Below are positions 24,710 through 33,618 of a stretch of DNA of 64,000 nucleotides, piece by piece. Under the pieces are notes generated by a model. That model did not search any database. It saw nothing but the letters and a program-made list of their open reading frames with translations, and was not told where the DNA came from. Location of the stretch: assembly GCA_963922455.1 (NCBI GenBank), contig CAWUIO010000004.1, positions 1-64,000 of the forward strand, given 5' to 3'. A program made the position numbers and the translations under genes. This DNA comes from CAWUIO01 sp963922455 (lineage in GTDB: Bacteria > Bacteroidota > Bacteroidia > Cytophagales > Microscillaceae). Each line of letters opens with the position of its first letter. Positions within the stretch are counted from its first letter, which is position 1.

Positions 24710-27700
24710 ATGAAGACATATATACTAATCTATTTAAGCATCACAAGTTTATTAATTTCATGCCAAACTGATAATCACTCTCAATCATGTACTAGTTTTT
24801 CATCTTATACCTCTCCCCCCAGTTATCCCTTAAAGGTAGATTCTGGCTATGTTGTCAATACCTTAACGGGTGATAGTATTACTCCCCTAATCAATTCTCA
24901 TGGAGATACTTTAAAGTCAGGTAAACCCGTCTCTATCCCCGGAAAGGTAAAAAAGCTCGAGGATATGCCAAGCCCAGAGGTACGCATCCTTTCCAACATA
25001 TCGCCCAACTTCCCCCAAGCACCGATTTATCACGCGGCGGGTAAGCCCCTGAGAATTCCTAGCCAGGGGCAAAAAGCGCAAGCTGATACCTTAAACTATG
25101 CCCTAATCAATAGTTTTGGAGATACAATTCCCACGGGGGTGCCTATTTCAATAAAAGGTAAAACCCTAGCCGTTGTTTCCCCTAAACCCATCCCAGCTCA
25201 GGAGCCCAGTATGAAGTCTAAGGCACGTTTTGATATTCAATATTGGAACCGGAATAATGGCCTACATGATAGCTTTTTCTATGACTTGGCTTTTGACTCG
25301 AGTGGCTACCTTTGGCTAGCATCCAGGGGGGAAGGCCTTATCAAATTTGACGGTTCTTCCTTTTTTAACTTCAAAAAATTTCAGGACTTAGATATTGGCC
25401 CCTCTATCATCAATAATTTACTCATTGACAAACATAATCACATCTGGATAGTAACCCGCCATAGCGGAATCATTCGCTTTGATGGGACTCAAGCTACTCA
25501 ATTTTCCGAGCCGCAAGGCCTTCCAACTCAAGATATTCAAGATGTCATGGAAGATAAAGAGGGAAATTTATGGTTTCTCTTATGGAACAAAGGCATAGCA
25601 AAATATGATGGAAAAAACTTTACTTTTTATTCTTTAAAAGAAGGCATGTCAGAACTCCGAAATTGGAAAATCATGGAAGATAGCCAAGGTAATATATGGT
25701 TGGGAACCTATAAGAACGGGATAAGCAAATTCGACGGGGAGTCTTTTACTCACTATTCCGAAGAGCAAGGGCTAGCTGGCAGGATTGCGTTTAGCCTCCT
25801 GGAAGATAAGGAAGGAAATATCTGGATTGGCACCCAAAAAGGACTAAGTAAGTTTGACGGCCAAGCTTTTTACAATTACACAGAACAAGAAGGCTTATCT
25901 CATTCATACGTGAGGACGCTCTATGAGGATAAGCAGGGCAATCTTTGGGTTGGTACTTATGGAGGGGGCTTAAATAAATTTGATGGGCAAACATTTACTC
26001 ACTTTACCACCCGGGAAGGATTGTCGGACAATAGCGTGAACCAAATTCTTGAGGATGCACACGGCAATATCTGGATTGCCAGCAATGTAGGGCTGAACCG
26101 TTTCAACCCCTCTTCCTTTATCCATTTCAATGAAGATTTCGGGCTAAAAGCCAGCATCATCCAAGCCGTCCATGAAGACCATAAGGGAGACCTATGGCTA
26201 AGCTCTTTTAACCAGGGAATTTTTAAGTTTGATGGGACATCTTTCACTTCTTATGAAGAAACCATAGCTCGGTTTTGTCACGACATAATTACCGACAAAA
26301 AAGGAAACACTTGGTTTGGCACCAATGGGGGACTTTTTAAATTGGCAGGGCAACAGCTTACCCACTATACCCCCCAACAAGGCCTAAGTAATATCATTGT
26401 GGTTTCACTCTTAGAAGACAGCCAAGGCAACATTTGGATCGGTACCCGAGCTGGTATCAATAAGTTTGATGGTGAAGCTTTTACTCAATATACTTCCCAA
26501 GAAGGTTTACCAGGTGACTACATTAATAACATCCTTGAAGATAAGTTAGGAAACATTTGGTTTTCTGTACGTAAAAAAAGCCTGAGCAAATTTGATGGAG
26601 CATATTTTACCCATTATACTCCTCAAGAAGGGATGTCTTCCACCTTTGTCTTGAGTATGGCCCAGGATCCAAGGGGAGATATTTGGTTGGGCACCAATGG
26701 TAATGGCCTAAGTAAATTTGATGGGCAACAGTTTACCCATTATACTGAAGCAGATGGTTTGGCGGGTGAGGTGATCGTCTCTCTTTCAGCAGATTCAACG
26801 GGAAATATTTGGCTAGGCACCTTGGCTGGCCTCAACTATATGCAATGCAAGTCTCAAGCTACTTCTTCTGATTCAGTCAAATTCATACATTTCAGCCAGT
26901 CTGATGGCTTGGCAGGTTTAGACTATAACCATACTGCGGTATATGAAGACTCCCAAAAGCAACTGTGGTGGGGACATACCAAGGGCTTGACCCGCATGAA
27001 TAAAAATCAAATTAGAATTCCTACTCGTCAATACCCCCCGCAACTTACTCGTTTAGACCTGGATGAGCAATTTTTAGATTTTCGCAACCTGCCCAAGGAC
27101 CTGCAGAAGCAAATTCAGTTTACAGATATTGCCCCTTTTGAGAACATACCCCAAAATCTTTCCTTGAGCCATCGCATCAATCACCTAAGCTTTTATTTTG
27201 CCGCTCCCGACTTGGATACGCCACATCATCTCCGATACAGTTTTCGCTTGAAAGGACTGGATAATAATTGGAGTACAGCTTCTTCGCAAAACTTTGCTGA
27301 TTACCGCAATATACCCTATGGCACGTTTACTTTCCAGGTTCGCGCGATGGGTGCTAGTAAAATATGGAGCGATCCCTACGAATATACCTTTACCATATCT
27401 TACCCTTGGTGGTTAAGTTATTGGGCCCTATTGAGCTACATGCTGGTTGGCTTAGTCATGATCGTGGTGATCGTAAAACTCCGCACCTACCATCTGGTAA
27501 AAAAACAAAAAGAACTTGAGGAGTTGGTGGATATCCGCACGGCTGAGTTACAAAAAAGTAATCAGGAGATAACCTCTCAGCGAGATCAACTCCAAAAAAC
27601 TATCAAACAACTCAAACAAGCGCAGGCCCAACTGATTCACTCAGAAAAAATGTCTTCACTAGGACAACTTACCGCGGGCATAGCCCACGAAATAAACAAT

Positions 27701-28414
27701 CCTATAAATTTTATCAAAGCCAATATCGAGACCCTACAAGAAAACCTACAAGATATCGCAAAAGTGGTTCACCCTTTGGGTGAGCTTAACTCTGAAAATT
27801 ATCTAGAAAAATTAAAGCAAATACAAGCGCTAAAAGAAGCCCACCAATTTGACCTTGCCATACAAGAAATAGAAACATTATTGCACGGAATTGGTGAAGG
27901 AGCTTTGCGTACTATGGGAATTGTGCAAGGCTTACGTACCTTCTCACGTTTGGATGAAGCGGCTTACAAAGTTACCAACATTCACGAAAATCTTGACGCT
28001 ACCCTTACTTTATTATACAACCGCTACAAAGAACGCATCCAATTGGTAAAAGATTATAAAGCACAAGGCACTTTGGAAGCCTATCCTGGCAAGCTCAACC
28101 AAATGTTTATGAATTTAATTACCAATGCCATTGATGCTATAGAAACTGAAGGTAGCATTAATATCTGCACTCGTGATCTTTCTGATGGGAACCTCTTAGT
28201 TACTATTCAAGATTCTGGCGTTGGTATTTCAGAGGATACCAAACCTCACATTTTTGAGCCTTTTTTTACCACAAAACCCGTGGGCCAAGGAGTAGGCTTA
28301 GGGCTCTCCATTGTACATACTATCATTCAAAATCATAGGGGACAAATCCAGGTAGAAAGTGAACCCGGCAAGGGGAGTACTTTTGAAGTGATTTTACCTA
28401 CCCGTCACTTCTGA
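24710..28414 (+). CDS. Lipoprotein-anchored propeller hybrid sensor histidine kinase
   Basis: About 1234 residues from ATG 24710 (a TTG lies two codons upstream). The N-terminus is a lipoprotein signal with lipobox LISC, lipidated C18. After a linker with repeated prolines come about 14 propeller repeats of the Reg_prop type (KFDGxxFTHY, GNIWIGT; about residues 180-740), a Y_Y_Y domain (about 800-890), a membrane helix (about 904-925), a coiled coil, HisKA with H993 in AGIAHEINNPINF and a HATPase (NLITNAIDAIE, GQGVGLGLSIV). Such proteins sense external ligands, often glycans. There is no receiver or HTH domain, so it needs a separate regulator; the LytTR regulator 1.5 kb downstream is one candidate. 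Confidence 0.9.
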   Translation: MKTYILIYLSITSLLISCQTDNHSQSCTSFSSYTSPPSYPLKVDSGYVVNTLTGDSITPLINSHGDTLKSGKPVSIPGKVKKLEDMPSPEVRILSNISPNFPQAPIYHAAGKPLRIPSQGQKAQADTLNYALINSFGDTIPTGVPISIKGKTLAVVSPKPIPAQEPSMKSKARFDIQYWNRNNGLHDSFFYDLAFDSSGYLWLASRGEGLIKFDGSSFFNFKKFQDLDIGPSIINNLLIDKHNHIWIVTRHSGIIRFDGTQATQFSEPQGLPTQDIQDVMEDKEGNLWFLLWNKGIAKYDGKNFTFYSLKEGMSELRNWKIMEDSQGNIWLGTYKNGISKFDGESFTHYSEEQGLAGRIAFSLLEDKEGNIWIGTQKGLSKFDGQAFYNYTEQEGLSHSYVRTLYEDKQGNLWVGTYGGGLNKFDGQTFTHFTTREGLSDNSVNQILEDAHGNIWIASNVGLNRFNPSSFIHFNEDFGLKASIIQAVHEDHKGDLWLSSFNQGIFKFDGTSFTSYEETIARFCHDIITDKKGNTWFGTNGGLFKLAGQQLTHYTPQQGLSNIIVVSLLEDSQGNIWIGTRAGINKFDGEAFTQYTSQEGLPGDYINNILEDKLGNIWFSVRKKSLSKFDGAYFTHYTPQEGMSSTFVLSMAQDPRGDIWLGTNGNGLSKFDGQQFTHYTEADGLAGEVIVSLSADSTGNIWLGTLAGLNYMQCKSQATSSDSVKFIHFSQSDGLAGLDYNHTAVYEDSQKQLWWGHTKGLTRMNKNQIRIPTRQYPPQLTRLDLDEQFLDFRNLPKDLQKQIQFTDIAPFENIPQNLSLSHRINHLSFYFAAPDLDTPHHLRYSFRLKGLDNNWSTASSQNFADYRNIPYGTFTFQVRAMGASKIWSDPYEYTFTISYPWWLSYWALLSYMLVGLVMIVVIVKLRTYHLVKKQKELEELVDIRTAELQKSNQEITSQRDQLQKTIKQLKQAQAQLIHSEKMSSLGQLTAGIAHEINNPINFIKANIETLQENLQDIAKVVHPLGELNSENYLEKLKQIQALKEAHQFDLAIQEIETLLHGIGEGALRTMGIVQGLRTFSRLDEAAYKVTNIHENLDATLTLLYNRYKERIQLVKDYKAQGTLEAYPGKLNQMFMNLITNAIDAIETEGSINICTRDLSDGNLLVTIQDSGVGISEDTKPHIFEPFFTTKPVGQGVGLGLSIVHTIIQNHRGQIQVESEPGKGSTFEVILPTRHF

Positions 28415-28576
28415 GGAGTAATTTTGATAAAAATGAACTAATCAGAAAGCTCTTTACCTTAATAAATAACCTTTATTGACACCTTTGATATAAATTTAAG
28501 TAGCAAGATAAAACATGCATAGCGAGCACGATTGCTTATGTAATCTTTCACAAGCTTCGTTCAAAGTAAAAACACC

Positions 28577-28707
28577 GGCTTAGGGATAGGCGCCCGTATG
28601 GGCCGAGACCGCCGCTGCTTTGCGGGTAGGCCGGCTCGGCAGCCTAGCCCGACCCGCGCTCGCTAATGGAAAATCCTAAGCAAATTTTTCAGGCGCGGGG
28701 AAGCCCC
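28577..28707 (+). repeat. GGCTTAGGG structured repeat, copy 4 (divergent core)
   Basis: Begins GGCTTAGGGATAGG and ends GGGGAAGCCCC with arms CCCGCGC/GCGCGGG and a 33-nt loop, but the core is rebuilt: GCCGAG and CTCGGC pair in place of the usual core stem, and a short GCCC-GTAT-GGGC hairpin is added. It lies 44 bp upstream of a receiver-kinase gene. Confidence 0.8.
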
Positions 28708-28751
28708 AGATGTTCTAAAACTATTCTTTTTTAAAAAGATTACAGAAAACT

Positions 28752-29936
28752 ATGCCGCAAATCAAACCTCATATCTTATTTGTAGACGATGAAATACAAA
28801 ATCAGCATGCATTTCGCTTGGCCTTTCGGAGAATTTATGAAATAGAGACCGCCAGCTCTGCTTTGGAAGGTATCGAGATCTTAAAAAAAAAGGACATCCA
28901 TATAATCATCACGGACCAAAGAATGCCCGAGATGACGGGTACGGAATTTCTCGCGCATATTCTCCCCGAATTTCCTGAGCCTATCCGCATCATTCTAACG
29001 GGCTATAGTGAAGTAGAGGCTGTGGTTCAGGCCATAAATCAAGGAGAGGTATACCGCTATTTGTACAAGCCTTGGGATAAAGAAGAACTTAAATTGACTA
29101 TAGCCAACGCTTTTCAAATACATCAACTACGGCGGGAAAACCACATGCTGGTCCAAGAACTGAAAGAATCGAATAGCATCCTAGAAGCTAAGGTCAAGGA
29201 ACGTACGAAGGCCCTAGAGCAATCGAGAGTTGAAATCGCGGCCCGCTACAAACAACTATCCCTTAATCACGAAAAGCTTCAAGAGCAACATGTCATGATT
29301 GAGCTCTTATTACGCGAGCTGAATCACCGGGTGATCAATAACCTACAAGCTGTATCTGCCATCATTGGTAGGGAAGCCGAACATGTACAAGACCAAGCCC
29401 TGCATGAGGTATTTGGGCGAATTGACAAAAGGATAACTGATATGGCACGCATTCATCAACAATTGATGTACCAGCATAATAAATCTGCCTCGATAGGTCT
29501 TTACGATTATTTCTTGGAAATAATCCAAACCTTGAAATACATGCATTTTCCCAAGAACCAAGAGCCTGATGTTTTCATAAACACCCAAGGCATTAGCCTT
29601 CCTCAAGAAAATGCCTATTTCTTAGGATATATCGTCTATGAACTAGTAAACAATAGCTTTAAATACGCATTTTATCTAAGCCCAGAGCCTCGTATCAAGA
29701 TAGAGCTCTACCAAAATGAAGACAAGTTCCGTTTGTACGTTGAAGATAATGGTTCAGGATTGCCTCAGGAAATACAAGATAAGAATCAACTAAAATTCGA
29801 GCTGATCCACTCCCTCGGCTTAAAAATAGTCCATATGATGGCCAAGATTCACCAAGGGCAGTTGCATATTGACCCCAATCATCTGGAAGGAACCCGCTTT
29901 ATTGTTGATTTACATTTTAAACCCAAATCCCTATGA
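28752..29936 (+). CDS. Receiver domain fused to HisKA_2-type histidine kinase
   Basis: 394 residues. A receiver domain (1-125; phosphoacceptor D55 in TDQRMPE, KPWD motif at 106-109) is joined through a coiled coil (130-180) to a HisKA_2 dimerisation domain with H192 in RELNHRVINNLQ and a HATPase_c domain (YELVNNSFKYAF N-box, EDNGSGLP). The receiver resembles those of the RpfG-like ITDQRMP type. The stop overlaps the start of the next response-regulator gene by 4 bp, so they are translationally coupled and form a kinase-regulator pair. The signal probably arrives by phosphorylation of the N-terminal receiver. Confidence 0.9.
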   Translation: MPQIKPHILFVDDEIQNQHAFRLAFRRIYEIETASSALEGIEILKKKDIHIIITDQRMPEMTGTEFLAHILPEFPEPIRIILTGYSEVEAVVQAINQGEVYRYLYKPWDKEELKLTIANAFQIHQLRRENHMLVQELKESNSILEAKVKERTKALEQSRVEIAARYKQLSLNHEKLQEQHVMIELLLRELNHRVINNLQAVSAIIGREAEHVQDQALHEVFGRIDKRITDMARIHQQLMYQHNKSASIGLYDYFLEIIQTLKYMHFPKNQEPDVFINTQGISLPQENAYFLGYIVYELVNNSFKYAFYLSPEPRIKIELYQNEDKFRLYVEDNGSGLPQEIQDKNQLKFELIHSLGLKIVHMMAKIHQGQLHIDPNHLEGTRFIVDLHFKPKSL

Positions 29937-30691
29937 ACCTTGAACCCAAAATTCTTGTGTTGGAAGATCATCCGGATATTGCTCATCAAATTCAGTCACA
30001 ATTACTTAAATTTGGTTATACCATCACCGCAATAGCCAGCTCCTATGAAGAGGCTTTGGTTTCCGTAAAGCAAAAGGCGCCCGACCTGGCCATTTGTGAT
30101 ATTAAAATAAGAGGATACAAAGACGGTATTCAAGCGGCCCAAGATATACGTAAAATTCTGGATATTCCTATCATTTTCCTCACAGCATTTCTCAACCAAG
30201 AATTACGCGATAGGGCTTTTCTCAGCACCCCGGCTAGTTATTTATTAAAGCCCATCAATTATGACCAATTACATATTGCCATTCAGTTGGCCTTACAAAA
30301 TCACCAGGCCCCTGAAGTATCCTCCTCTATAACTCAGGATGGGCGTTATTTTGTGTGGAGTGAGGGTATTTATGATGTTATCCACGTGGAAGATATTCTC
30401 TTTTTGAGAGCCGATAATGTGGCCACTCAACTCTACACCCGGCAAAAGGCCTATCATTTGGCCTCCAAAACCCTTAAAAAGGCCATGGAAGAGCTCATAC
30501 ATCCGGATATTATGCGGGTAAGTCGTTCTGAAGCCATCCACTTAAAACATATCAAACAATTTGACCGGAAGTTTACCTTTGTTGTGATGCAAACCGACTC
30601 CCTACCCAACAGGGAAAAAATCAATAATGTCGTATATATCACGGCATCCTATCGTGAAGAATTTAAACGGCGATTGGGTATCAAAACGTAA
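29933..30691 (+). CDS. LytTR-type response regulator
   Basis: 252 residues. A receiver (about 6-125, D56 in AICDIKIRG; LLKPIN lysine motif) is followed by a LytTR DNA-binding domain (about 145-250, with DILFLRADNVATQLYT and RVSRSEAIHLKHI). It starts with ATG overlapping the upstream kinase stop by 4 bp, so the kinase encoded at 28752 is its most likely partner. LytTR regulators bind paired short direct repeats; no target site is obvious nearby. Confidence 0.9.
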   Translation: MNLEPKILVLEDHPDIAHQIQSQLLKFGYTITAIASSYEEALVSVKQKAPDLAICDIKIRGYKDGIQAAQDIRKILDIPIIFLTAFLNQELRDRAFLSTPASYLLKPINYDQLHIAIQLALQNHQAPEVSSSITQDGRYFVWSEGIYDVIHVEDILFLRADNVATQLYTRQKAYHLASKTLKKAMEELIHPDIMRVSRSEAIHLKHIKQFDRKFTFVVMQTDSLPNREKINNVVYITASYREEFKRRLGIKT

Positions 30692-30759
30692 TTCATGCCC
30701 TATTTATTAGCTCAAAGAACAGAAAAAGATAGTGTTCCGGGTACTTCAGGTGCCTGCCC

Positions 30760-30790
30760 TTGTCTGTGTGACAAGTATCTATTATGTTTG
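30760..30790 (+). promoter_or_regulatory. Candidate distal promoter
   Basis: TTG (30760-30762), 20-nt spacer, TATGTTTG (30783-30790): full match to the Bacteroidota sigma-A pattern. It would give a 5' leader of more than 200 nt for the gene at 31023; a second, closer match exists at 30948. Confidence 0.45.
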
Positions 30791-30947
30791 CTAGCCTACT
30801 TAACTAGCTTACACCCTGTTATATAACCTTGGTGGTTTCCACCCAAAACACTAGGGGTTTTCCCGGGTTTTCCTTGTGCCCCCATCGGGTAAAATTCTAG
30901 AAATCAACATTTTACAAAACATCTCTTTTAAGTCCCTTCCTTGGGCA

Positions 30948-30979
30948 TTTGTATCTCCTCCTACTTTCTCTTATGTTTG
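30948..30979 (+). promoter_or_regulatory. Promoter of the unknown gene at 31023
   Basis: TTTG (30948-30951), 20-nt spacer, TATGTTTG (30972-30979). The implied transcription start is near 30986, about 37 nt before ATG 31023. This placement rules out the GTG start at 30876 that the open frame would otherwise allow. Confidence 0.65.
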
Positions 30980-31022
30980 TTTTACAAATAAAACACATAT
31001 CCACCGCTTTAAACACATAAGA

Positions 31023-31949
31023 ATGTCTGAAAACACAGAGGGGTCTTTTAATCCGAATAACCGGATTAGTCCCAAAGAGATGATGAGGGAGTGGCAAAAA
31101 GATAAATACCACGACCTTGTTAGCCATGAAAATTACGTACAAGCCTGGGATTTCAAGCGAGAAGACTTGAAGCATCTCTATGAAAAGCTTATTAGCGGCT
31201 ATAAACTTAGCCATTTACGCTTTTATTTAGGGGTTTCTGTACCCTTTAGTAGTCCCAATTGGAAACCACAAGATGTAAAGTTATTGGCTGTAGGGGTCAT
31301 TAATGGACAAAATGGTGCAAGGGCAGAAGAATTTCCTGGACAGGATGTTGACGAAATGTACATCCAATCCGAAGAAACCCTTATTCGGAACCGATTTACT
31401 ACCGGCAATCCAGATTCCAACCATTTAAGTAACCCGCGTCCAAAGATACTGGAAGGTGGGGAAACAGAAGATACCATTCTTAAGCCAAGAGTAGCCAAAG
31501 ACTGGATTCGGGGTTATATTGATAATTCCAGTAAGCGTATGGAGCAAAAAATACGGGCAAACGAAGTTCCCTTACTTATTAAGGCTTGGCGGTATAGCAT
31601 CAATACCTTTGTAGATATGTTATTTAAAGACGATGATGTAGATAAAATCCGTTTTTTCTTATCAACTAAGAAAAGGGTTGATCCACAGGATGGGATAGAG
31701 GTTTTAGATAAGGATCTTGGATCTACTACCTTGGTGGTATCTGGGGTACACGAAAATGGCCGCGATTTGTATGATATTCGGTATGAAGAAAATATCGCTG
31801 GGAAGCTTGCATCCCTGGAAAAAAGCCTAAACAATGTGATGCTAATTAATGCCCAGGCACCTATTGATCCAACGCTTGAAGGAGGTGGAGATGGTGATGA
31901 TAATCTTTATGATTTTGGGAGTCCGTGCCCGCCAGTATGTAATCCTTAA
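31023..31949 (+). CDS. Unknown soluble protein with CPPVC tail
   Basis: 308 residues from ATG 31023, supported by the promoter at 30948; the frame is open back to 30876. It has no signal peptide or membrane segment. The sequence is mixed alpha/beta (RFYLGVSVPFSSP, VKLLAVGVING, KIRFFLSTKK) and ends in a glycine/aspartate-rich linker (EGGGDGDDN) and the terminal motif SPCPPVCNP. I recognise no family. The two-cysteine tail could bind metal, be lipidated or mark the protein for processing; this is inference. Downstream lie a multi-TM protein, a NarX-type kinase and a NarL-type regulator on the same strand, after a hairpin at 32008-32042. Confidence 0.7.
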   Translation: MSENTEGSFNPNNRISPKEMMREWQKDKYHDLVSHENYVQAWDFKREDLKHLYEKLISGYKLSHLRFYLGVSVPFSSPNWKPQDVKLLAVGVINGQNGARAEEFPGQDVDEMYIQSEETLIRNRFTTGNPDSNHLSNPRPKILEGGETEDTILKPRVAKDWIRGYIDNSSKRMEQKIRANEVPLLIKAWRYSINTFVDMLFKDDDVDKIRFFLSTKKRVDPQDGIEVLDKDLGSTTLVVSGVHENGRDLYDIRYEENIAGKLASLEKSLNNVMLINAQAPIDPTLEGGGDGDDNLYDFGSPCPPVCNP

Positions 31950-32007
31950 TAAGGGCTTATTCTTAGCTTGTAAATAGCATAGCGTGATAAAAAAAAGTGA
32001 GCAACTA

Positions 32008-32042
32008 AGGGGACCGAATAACCATACCTATGGCGGTCCCCT
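32008..32042 (+). terminator. Strong hairpin, terminator or attenuator
   Basis: AGGGGACCG (32008-32016) pairs perfectly with CGGTCCCCT (32034-32042) over a 17-nt loop. The following T-run is short (ATCTTTT), so it may end the transcript of the unknown gene partially and let some read-through reach the kinase operon. Confidence 0.55.
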
Positions 32043-32167
32043 ACATCTTTTGCCATACTTCTCTCCTTTGCAGTTAATTAATCATATAATTTTAAAGCAT
32101 TATTTTTACATAAAACACCTTCTCAAACGTCTTCTAAGGCCATATTTATTAAAAATTTTATATTCTT

Positions 32168-32812
32168 ATGTCATACAATCTGCTATGGTGGATGTTCCTA
32201 ATCAACTCACTTTCCATTTTTTTACCGATTGGGATTAGCATAGTCAACTACAAAAGATTTGACATCGTTTTCCAACGATTCAGTCTATATCTTTATGTAA
32301 CGGGGGGGGTTGAGATTTGTGCGGTTATTCTCGGAAAGTTAGGCTATACAAATTTACCATTATTGCATGTTTATGTAATTGTCCAATTTGGCTTATTATC
32401 CTTAGTATATTACCTATATTTTGACAAGAAGATATTAAAACAAATAATTTCTATATTAATAGTGGTTTTTACTATTTTTTCTATATGCAACAGCCTATTT
32501 ATACAGAATATTTTAAAATTCAATACAAATGCCCGTGCCTTAGAAAGTGTATTTCTTATATTTTACGTACTAGCTTACTTCAATTTAATCATGCAAGAGA
32601 TGAAGATCAAGTTCATCGAGAAAGAGCCATTATTTTGGGTAAGCACTGGCATATTATTATATTATGCGGGTAATTTGTTTTTGTTTATTTTCAGTAACTA
32701 CATACTCCCAGCTGAACAAATAACGATCAACATGTGGATCTTTCATGCGGTTATAAATCTTACACTAAATAGTTTTTTTTCCATTGCCTTATGGATTTAT
32801 CCCAAGAAGTAA
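32168..32812 (+). CDS. Multi-TM membrane protein, putative sensor for the adjacent kinase
   Basis: 214 residues that are almost wholly membrane-embedded, with about 6-7 hydrophobic helices and short charged loops (YKRFD, FDKKILK, QEMKIKFIEKE). I recognise no named family; it resembles the membrane-sensing halves of 7TM-type kinases. Its last 22 bp overlap the start of the NarX-type kinase gene, which itself has only one membrane helix. The reading that the two proteins together form one split receptor is inferred from this overlap. Confidence 0.7.
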   Translation: MSYNLLWWMFLINSLSIFLPIGISIVNYKRFDIVFQRFSLYLYVTGGVEICAVILGKLGYTNLPLLHVYVIVQFGLLSLVYYLYFDKKILKQIISILIVVFTIFSICNSLFIQNILKFNTNARALESVFLIFYVLAYFNLIMQEMKIKFIEKEPLFWVSTGILLYYAGNLFLFIFSNYILPAEQITINMWIFHAVINLTLNSFFSIALWIYPKK

Positions 32813-33609
32813 ACGTTTCCTTCCTCTTATACATTGGCACCTTTGGGATGCTCTTGATGGCTCTTGCCATTATTTTCTTTGTGGTGATCTATCAAAGACG
32901 TTTATTTACCCAACATGAAAGGTTACAAAAACAAGACCTGGAACACCAACAAGCCTTACTCAAAGCGAGTATTAAAGGTCAAGAAGAAGAAAGAGAGCGG
33001 ATAGCTCAAGATTTACACGATGAAGTAGGGGCCAATCTATCCACCATAAAATTATACGTAGGCCGATTGGTCTCCGCCTTAGTTAGCGATGAGCAAGAAC
33101 CTGATAACCCCCTCGTGGAGCAAACCAACAGCATGGTAGATGACACGATTCAAAGTGTACGTCATATCTCCCACGACCTCCTCCCTCCGGTCTTAAATGA
33201 ATTTGGATTAATAGATGCTATCCAGGATAAATTTGATAAAATAAGTCAAACTGGTCATATAAAAACATATTTCTTGCATAATTCTCCCTCCCTCCGTTTA
33301 CCCAAATTTCAGGAACTCATCTTGTACCGGATTGTTCAGGAAATGGTCAATAATACACTTAAACACGCCCAAGCCACTTTCTTCCAGCTTGAGTTGCATA
33401 ATGCCGATCCGGCACTTGAACTAACCTTTACAGATGATGGTGTCGGTTTTGATTTGAATAAATTGAATGGTCAACACAATGTAAGCCATACCAAAGGATT
33501 AGGCCTGCAGGGCATCGAGAGCCGGGTAAGTGTTTTGGGGGGAACGCTGAATTATGATTCGGCCCCTGGTGAGGGTACCCGAATCTCTATTGTTATTCAC
33601 CCGAGTTAA
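32791..33609 (+). CDS. NarX/DesK-type sensor histidine kinase
   Basis: 272 residues. One membrane helix (about 11-33), a short coiled coil, a HisKA_3 domain with H76 in IAQDLHDEVGANLS and a HATPase_c domain (EMVNNTLKHAQA N-box, DDGVGFD, GLGLQGIESRV). It starts inside the upstream multi-TM gene (22-bp overlap) and is followed after 9 bp by a NarL-type regulator, its evident partner. With no sensing domain of its own, it probably depends on the multi-TM protein for input. Confidence 0.92.
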   Translation: MDLSQEVNVSFLLYIGTFGMLLMALAIIFFVVIYQRRLFTQHERLQKQDLEHQQALLKASIKGQEEERERIAQDLHDEVGANLSTIKLYVGRLVSALVSDEQEPDNPLVEQTNSMVDDTIQSVRHISHDLLPPVLNEFGLIDAIQDKFDKISQTGHIKTYFLHNSPSLRLPKFQELILYRIVQEMVNNTLKHAQATFFQLELHNADPALELTFTDDGVGFDLNKLNGQHNVSHTKGLGLQGIESRVSVLGGTLNYDSAPGEGTRISIVIHPS

Positions 33610-33618
33610 TTGTTTTCT

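Noticed and set aside
30876..31022. GTG-started N-terminal extension of the unknown CPPVC protein
   Set aside because: The promoter at 30948-30979 lies inside it, so it cannot be translated from that transcript.
31984..32238. 84-codon ORF between the unknown gene and the membrane-protein gene
   Set aside because: It contains the hairpin at 32008-32042, overlaps the start of the better-supported membrane-protein gene and has no protein-like composition.
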